Origin: Prevotellamassilia sp.
GTDB taxonomy: Bacteria > Bacteroidota > Bacteroidia > Bacteroidales > Bacteroidaceae
Assembly (NCBI GenBank): GCA_018383375.1
Contig: JAHAWW010000130.1
Location: 1 to 10,537 of the forward strand
DNA length: 10,537 bases
Reading direction: 5' to 3'
Shown here: piece by piece, positions 6,586-10,537 of the stretch
Position numbering within the stretch: the first letter of the stretch is position 1
Layout: each line of letters opens with the position of its first letter
Position numbers and translations under genes: made by a program
The notes under the pieces: generated by a model
The model's input: the letters and a program-made list of their open reading frames with translations, nothing else
What the model was told of the DNA's origin: nothing
Database searches by the model: none

Positions 6586-8247
6586 ATGGGCATTTTCATT
6601 CGAAAACCTCTCAGCCTGCTTCAGCGTGAAGCCGAAGCCACAGGTAGCAAGACGCTCAAACGTGTGCTTGGCCCTGTTGGGCTCATTGCCTTCGGCGTAG
6701 GTGTCATCATTGGAGCCGGACTCTTTTCCATCACCGGCACCGTGGCCGCCAACTATACCGGACCTGCCATCACCATTTCATTTGCCATTGCTGCCATCGG
6801 CTGTGCCTTTGCCGGTCTCTGCTATGCCGAATTTGCTTCAATGATACCCGTTTCGGGCAGTGCCTATACCTATTCCTACGCCACGATGGGCGAACTCATT
6901 GCTTGGATTATTGGCTGGGACCTCGTGTTGGAATATACCGTGGCCGCCATCACCGTGAGCATCTCTTGGAGCAGTTATATGGTGAAATTTCTGGCCGATG
7001 CCGGCATACACTTGCCCACAGCCCTCACCGCATGCCCCTCTGACGGAGGCATCATCAACGTGCCGGCGGCACTGATTGTGGTGGTGATGAGTCTCTTTCT
7101 CATTCGCGGCACACGCGAAAGCGCTTTGGTCAACAGCATCATCGTGGTGCTCAAGGTTGCTGTCATTTTGGGCTTTGTCTTTTTGGGTTGGCGATATATC
7201 AATGCCGACAACTACCACCCTTATCTGCCGGCCAATACCGGTGTGCTCGGCGAGTTTGGTTGGAGTGGCGTGTTGCGTGGCGCTGCCATTGTGTTTTTTG
7301 CCTTCTTGGGCTTTGACGCCGTCAGCACAGCAGCCCAAGAGACACGCAATCCACGTCGCAATATGCCGCTTGGCATACTGCTCTCTTTGCTCATCTGCAC
7401 CATTCTCTATGTTGCCTTTGGCCATGTGATGACCGGCGTGGCTCACTACTCTGATTTTGCCGGTTCTGAGGGCATCGCCCCTGTGGCCATCGCCATCGAC
7501 CATATGGGCGTGGCAGATGCTGCCGGACAAATCACTCCCGCCTACCCGTGGCTCTCCAAGGCCGTGGTGCTGGCCATTCTCATAGGCTATTGTTCGGTCA
7601 TTCTGGTGTTGCTTATGGCCCAAAGCCGCATTTTTATGGCTATGAGCCACGACGGCCTGCTGCCGCCGGTCTTTTCCAAACTACACAGTCGTTTCCGCAC
7701 GCCGATGTTCAACAATATCATCTGTATGGTGATTATCGCCACGTTGGCGGCCTTCGTTCCGGCCGGTCTGGCCGGCGAAATGACGAGCATCGGCACACTG
7801 CTGGCCTTCACACTGGTGTGTGGTGGCGTCCTCATCGTCAGACGCACCATGCCCCACCTGCCACGCACATTCCGCACTCCTTTCGTGCCCTTCGTGCCTT
7901 TGGCCGGCATCGTGACGTGTCTGAGCCTAATGATTTTCCTGCCGGCCGACACTTGGATACGTCTTGTCTTATGGATGCTCATCGGCCTCGATGTCTACAT
8001 CCACTATGGCATACGCCACAGTGCGCTTGAGCACACCCCCAACCGGCGAGGCGCCACCATCATCAACCTGCTCGGCATTTGCCTCGGCTTGCTCAGCGTT
8101 GTCACCGGCTTTTGGCATCAGCAGACGGCCGGCTGGCAAACCGACAAGACGATGCTGCTCGTGGCCGTAATCTTTGGCTTGATACATGTGGTGTGGTATG
8201 TGCTGCGTATGTGGCATCATAGCGGCAAAATCACGCAACAAGTTTAA
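6586..8247 (+). CDS. APC-family amino acid permease (cationic amino acid transporter type)
   Basis: An inner-membrane amino acid transporter, probably proton-coupled. The 553-residue protein begins with a basic cytoplasmic segment, then GPVGLIAFGVGVIIGAGLFS (29-48), whose GVGVIIGAG matches the unwound TM1 substrate-binding motif of the APC superfamily. PVSGSAYTYSY (88-98) and FFAFLGFDAVSTAAQETRNP (237-256) are strong matches to the CAT/ApcT branch. QSRIFMAMSHDGLLPPVFSK and the extra C-terminal hydrophobic segments suggest about 14 helices (AA_permease_2 plus AA_permease_C). Substrate cannot be read from sequence; relatives carry cationic or branched-chain amino acids. It starts 35 bases after folK and ends 22 bases before the esterase gene, so it may share a transcript with both. 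Confidence 0.9.
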   Translation: MGIFIRKPLSLLQREAEATGSKTLKRVLGPVGLIAFGVGVIIGAGLFSITGTVAANYTGPAITISFAIAAIGCAFAGLCYAEFASMIPVSGSAYTYSYATMGELIAWIIGWDLVLEYTVAAITVSISWSSYMVKFLADAGIHLPTALTACPSDGGIINVPAALIVVVMSLFLIRGTRESALVNSIIVVLKVAVILGFVFLGWRYINADNYHPYLPANTGVLGEFGWSGVLRGAAIVFFAFLGFDAVSTAAQETRNPRRNMPLGILLSLLICTILYVAFGHVMTGVAHYSDFAGSEGIAPVAIAIDHMGVADAAGQITPAYPWLSKAVVLAILIGYCSVILVLLMAQSRIFMAMSHDGLLPPVFSKLHSRFRTPMFNNIICMVIIATLAAFVPAGLAGEMTSIGTLLAFTLVCGGVLIVRRTMPHLPRTFRTPFVPFVPLAGIVTCLSLMIFLPADTWIRLVLWMLIGLDVYIHYGIRHSALEHTPNRRGATIINLLGICLGLLSVVTGFWHQQTAGWQTDKTMLLVAVIFGLIHVVWYVLRMWHHSGKITQQV

Positions 8248-8269
8248 TCTCTCCATAGTTTTTTATATC

Positions 8270-10351
8270 ATGAAAAAGTGGCTGCTTCTCTTTGCTCTCT
8301 GCTCTTTTTCGGCTTCGATATTGGCTCAGAAGCCCATTCGTGTGGCTTGTGTGGGCAATAGTGTGACCTATGGCTACGGCATTGCCAATCGCGACCACAA
8401 CAGTTATCCGGCCCAACTCTCCCGACTGCTGGGCTCAGACTACGATGTGCGCAATTTTGGTCGTAGCAGTGCCACGTTGCTCTCCAAAGGTCGGTTGCCC
8501 TACGTCAGTCTGCCGGAATACCGCGAGGCCGTCAAATTTCGCCCTGATATTGCCGTCATTCATCTCGGGCTCAACGACACCGACCCTTCGGCGTGGCCCA
8601 ACTATGCCGACGAGTTCATCCCGGATTATCGTGCCCTCATCGACTCTTTTCGTGTGGCTAATCCCCAGTGCCAAATTGCCGTTTGCCTGCTCACCCCTAT
8701 CTTTACGGGCCATCGCCGGTTTGACAGCAGCACCCGCGATTGGCACCGACTCGTGACTGCACGCATTAGCCAGATAGCCGAGACGGCCGACGTCGACCTC
8801 ATCGACCTCTACACACCGCTACATTGCCATCCCGACCTTTTCCCCGACGCTCTCCACCCCGACAGTGCCGGTGCCGCCATTTTGGCCGAGACGGTGAGAG
8901 GATACGTCACGGGGAACTATGGCGGCCTCCGTCTGCCTGCCACGTTTAGCGACGGTATGGTCATTCAGCGCCATCGCCCCATCGACATTCACGGCATAGC
9001 CAACGCCGGCGACGAGGTGAACATCTCTTTAGGCAAAGTCCGGGCCAAAGCGACCACGACGACCGACGGCCGATGGCAGGCTACACTCCCTGAAATGCCT
9101 GCCGGAGGACCTTACACACTGACGGTCAAGACCAAGACCGAAAAAATTACACTGCAAGACATTTGGATTGGTGAAGTGTGGCTTTGCAGTGGTCAAAGCA
9201 ATATGGCCTTCACACTGGCAGAATGCGCTACGGCTACTGAAGATATCGCGGCTGCCGACACGCTCACGCGCGTTCATTTATATCATCTCACCCCCATGGC
9301 CTCGCCGTCAAATCCGCAGTGGGATGCGGCCACACTCGACGCCGTGACACAACTTGGCTATATGCAAACCGCCCGTTGGGAAAAGGCCTCGGCTTCGACA
9401 GCCAAAGACTTCTCGGCCATTGGTTTCCATGTGGGCCGACTGCTTGCCGACAGTCTCGGCTGCCATGTGGGCATCATCTGCAATGCCGTGGGCGGTTCGC
9501 CGCTGGAAAGTTGGATTGACCGCACCACCCTCGAAACACATCTGCCGGCCATCTATCAGCGATGGACCGAGACGGACTATTCCATGGATTGGGTGCGCCA
9601 AAGGGCTAAAGAGCAGATGCGCCAAGCCACCTCTCCCCGTCAGCGCCATCCCTTTGAACCGTCATATCTCTACGAGGCTGCCATCAAACCTCTCGAAGGC
9701 TATCCCGTAGCCGGAGTGGTGTGGTATCAAGGCGAATCTAATGCCCACAATGCCGAACTGCACACTCGATTGTTCCATTATTTTTTGGAAAGTTGGCGAG
9801 CCACATGGGCAAAGCCCGACCTCCCCTTCTATACCATTCAACTCTCAAGCATTGGCAACCGTCCCACATGGCCTCATTTCCGCGACAGTCAACGCCGTTT
9901 GGCCGAAAACACACCGGGCGTCTTCCTCACGGTGAGCCACGACCTGGGCGACTCTCTCGATGTGCATCCCAAGCAAAAACGAGAGGTGGCTCAGCGCGTG
10001 ACCAGTGCGATATTAAACCACACTTATGGCCGCACCGACATTAGTCCGTCCGGTCCGGCCTTCAAAGGCTTTGAGATAGAAGGGACTTCTCTGCGTCTCA
10101 CATTCGACTATGCCTGGGGGCTTCATGCCGCCGATGGCGATTTGCGAGGCTTTGAGGTGGCCGGCGAGGACGGTTTTTGGCACACGGCCACAGCGGTCAT
10201 TGACGGTTGCCAAATTCTCGTTTCTTCGGCAGAGGTGCCGCATCCCGTGGCTGTTCGTTATGGTTGGCAGCCCTTCACACGGGCCAATCTGGTCGGCCTC
10301 ACTGGTCTGCCGGCTTCTACGTTCCGCAGTGAGCGCGGAGGGATATATTGA
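8270..10351 (+). CDS. Secreted dual-domain esterase: SGNH hydrolase plus sialate O-acetylesterase domain
   Basis: Predicted exported carbohydrate esterase, likely removing acetyl groups from host or dietary glycans. The ATG at 8270 gives a clear signal peptide (MKKWLLLFAL..SILA, cut after about residue 19). The longer frame from 8186 overlaps the permease and hides the signal. Mature domain 1 (about 22-212) is an SGNH hydrolase: CVGNSVTYG (27-35, nucleophile S31, GNS instead of GDS), G64, GLND (100-103) and DALHPD (193-198) with H196. Domain 2 (about 220-693) fits the sialate O-acetylesterase family (PF03629): a beta-rich lead-in, GEVWLCSGQSNM (301-312, nucleophile S310), VVWYQGESNAH (483-493) and DVHPKQK (564-570) with H566. 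From memory, Tannerella forsythia NanS is a comparable two-domain enzyme. No sialidase or sialic-acid catabolic gene is visible, so xylan or other acetylated glycans remain possible. Confidence 0.88.
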   Translation: MKKWLLLFALCSFSASILAQKPIRVACVGNSVTYGYGIANRDHNSYPAQLSRLLGSDYDVRNFGRSSATLLSKGRLPYVSLPEYREAVKFRPDIAVIHLGLNDTDPSAWPNYADEFIPDYRALIDSFRVANPQCQIAVCLLTPIFTGHRRFDSSTRDWHRLVTARISQIAETADVDLIDLYTPLHCHPDLFPDALHPDSAGAAILAETVRGYVTGNYGGLRLPATFSDGMVIQRHRPIDIHGIANAGDEVNISLGKVRAKATTTTDGRWQATLPEMPAGGPYTLTVKTKTEKITLQDIWIGEVWLCSGQSNMAFTLAECATATEDIAAADTLTRVHLYHLTPMASPSNPQWDAATLDAVTQLGYMQTARWEKASASTAKDFSAIGFHVGRLLADSLGCHVGIICNAVGGSPLESWIDRTTLETHLPAIYQRWTETDYSMDWVRQRAKEQMRQATSPRQRHPFEPSYLYEAAIKPLEGYPVAGVVWYQGESNAHNAELHTRLFHYFLESWRATWAKPDLPFYTIQLSSIGNRPTWPHFRDSQRRLAENTPGVFLTVSHDLGDSLDVHPKQKREVAQRVTSAILNHTYGRTDISPSGPAFKGFEIEGTSLRLTFDYAWGLHAADGDLRGFEVAGEDGFWHTATAVIDGCQILVSSAEVPHPVAVRYGWQPFTRANLVGLTGLPASTFRSERGGIY

Positions 10352-10445
10352 GTCTCTGCGCTCTCCTTGCACTAACTTTCACCTAACGGTGCAAGTTAGG
10401 CTACATTCGGCATAGCCAAAATGAAAAACTTGCGTCTTTCCTTTT
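10352..10445 (+). repeat. Tandem hairpin repeat, copy 1
   Basis: First of two diverged direct copies offset by about 93-94 bases, beginning GTCTCTGCGCTC immediately after the esterase stop. It contains a 12-bp stem with one mismatch: left arm 10372-10383, loop 10384-10387, right arm 10388-10399. A second small hairpin follows, GGCTA (10399-10403) with TAGCC (10413-10417). No long T-run follows this copy. Confidence 0.8.
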
Positions 10446-10537
10446 GTCTCTGCACTCATTTGCACTAACTTTCGCCTTACGGCGCAAGTTAGGCTGCACT
10501 CGGCAAAGCCCAATAAAAAACAAGTTTTTTTTGGTCT
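10446..10537 (+). repeat. Tandem hairpin repeat, copy 2 (may continue past the window)
   Basis: Begins GTCTCTGCACTC and aligns with copy 1 throughout. Its stem arms are 10465-10476 and 10481-10492 with loop 10477-10480. The A-T pair at 10381/10390 of copy 1 is a G-C pair here (10474/10483), so pairing is kept. The second small hairpin is GGCT (10492-10495) with AGCC (10507-10510). The copy runs to the window edge. Confidence 0.8.
10515..10532. terminator. A/T palindrome with T-run, possible terminator
   Basis: AAAAAAC (10515-10521) and GTTTTTT (10524-10530) pair perfectly around a two-base loop, with two further T after. Together with the GC-containing hairpins just upstream it could end transcription of the esterase gene, but the stem is almost all A-T, so the termination call is weak. 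Confidence 0.35.

Noticed and set aside
6838..7650. A 270-codon minus-strand frame inside the permease gene
   Set aside because: Histidine-rich, low-complexity translation typical of an antisense shadow of a membrane protein gene.
8186..8269. Longer start for the esterase
   Set aside because: It overlaps the permease and places a cysteine-rich stretch before a textbook signal peptide that begins at 8270.
8270..8326. Lipoprotein signal in the esterase (cysteine at residue 11)
   Set aside because: The residue before the cysteine is Leu rather than Gly, Ala or Ser, and the cysteine is too close to the N-terminus; a signal peptidase I site after SILA fits better.
10352..10537. CRISPR array
   Set aside because: Only two copies offset by about 93 bases with similarity across the whole unit, so there are no distinct spacers.

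Overview
The window looks like a chromosomal segment of a Bacteroidetes bacterium, most likely Prevotella or a close relative. Four things point there: the gene order ftsX - DUF3098 - uppP - truB - queA - folK, which I recognise from that phylum; start sites almost without Shine-Dalgarno sequences; Bacteroidetes-type -7 boxes (TAnnTTTG); and moderately GC-rich codon use. The species cannot be fixed from the sequence alone.

Layout. Bases 1-1148 (minus strand) hold most of an O-acetylhomoserine sulfhydrylase (metY type), cut off at the left edge. Bases 1149-1637 are a divergent intergenic region with a candidate promoter for each direction. From 1638 to 10351 every gene reads on the plus strand with short gaps: ftsX (cell division), a small DUF3098 membrane protein, uppP (undecaprenyl-diphosphate phosphatase), truB (tRNA pseudouridine 55 synthase), queA (queuosine synthesis), a folK fused to a C-terminal GNAT acetyltransferase domain, a cationic-amino-acid-type APC permease, and a secreted esterase with two catalytic domains (SGNH hydrolase plus sialate O-acetylesterase domain). 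The last 186 bases hold two diverged tandem copies of a hairpin-forming repeat of about 93 bases, ending in an A/T-rich palindrome.

How the genes fit together. ftsX, DUF3098 and uppP form an envelope and division group: FtsX couples division to peptidoglycan hydrolysis and UppP recycles the lipid carrier for wall synthesis. truB, queA and folK are housekeeping genes for tRNA modification and folate. The permease and the secreted esterase follow with gaps of 35 and 22 bases, so they may be read through from the same transcript, but they look like nutrient-acquisition genes rather than part of the housekeeping set.

I found no CRISPR array, insertion sequence, tRNA or rRNA, and no clear undescribed multi-gene system. 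The points most worth a second look are the FolK-GNAT fusion, the terminal hairpin repeats whose stems keep pairing through a compensatory change, the two-tier inverted repeat upstream of uppP, and the uncharacterised DUF3098 gene between ftsX and uppP.
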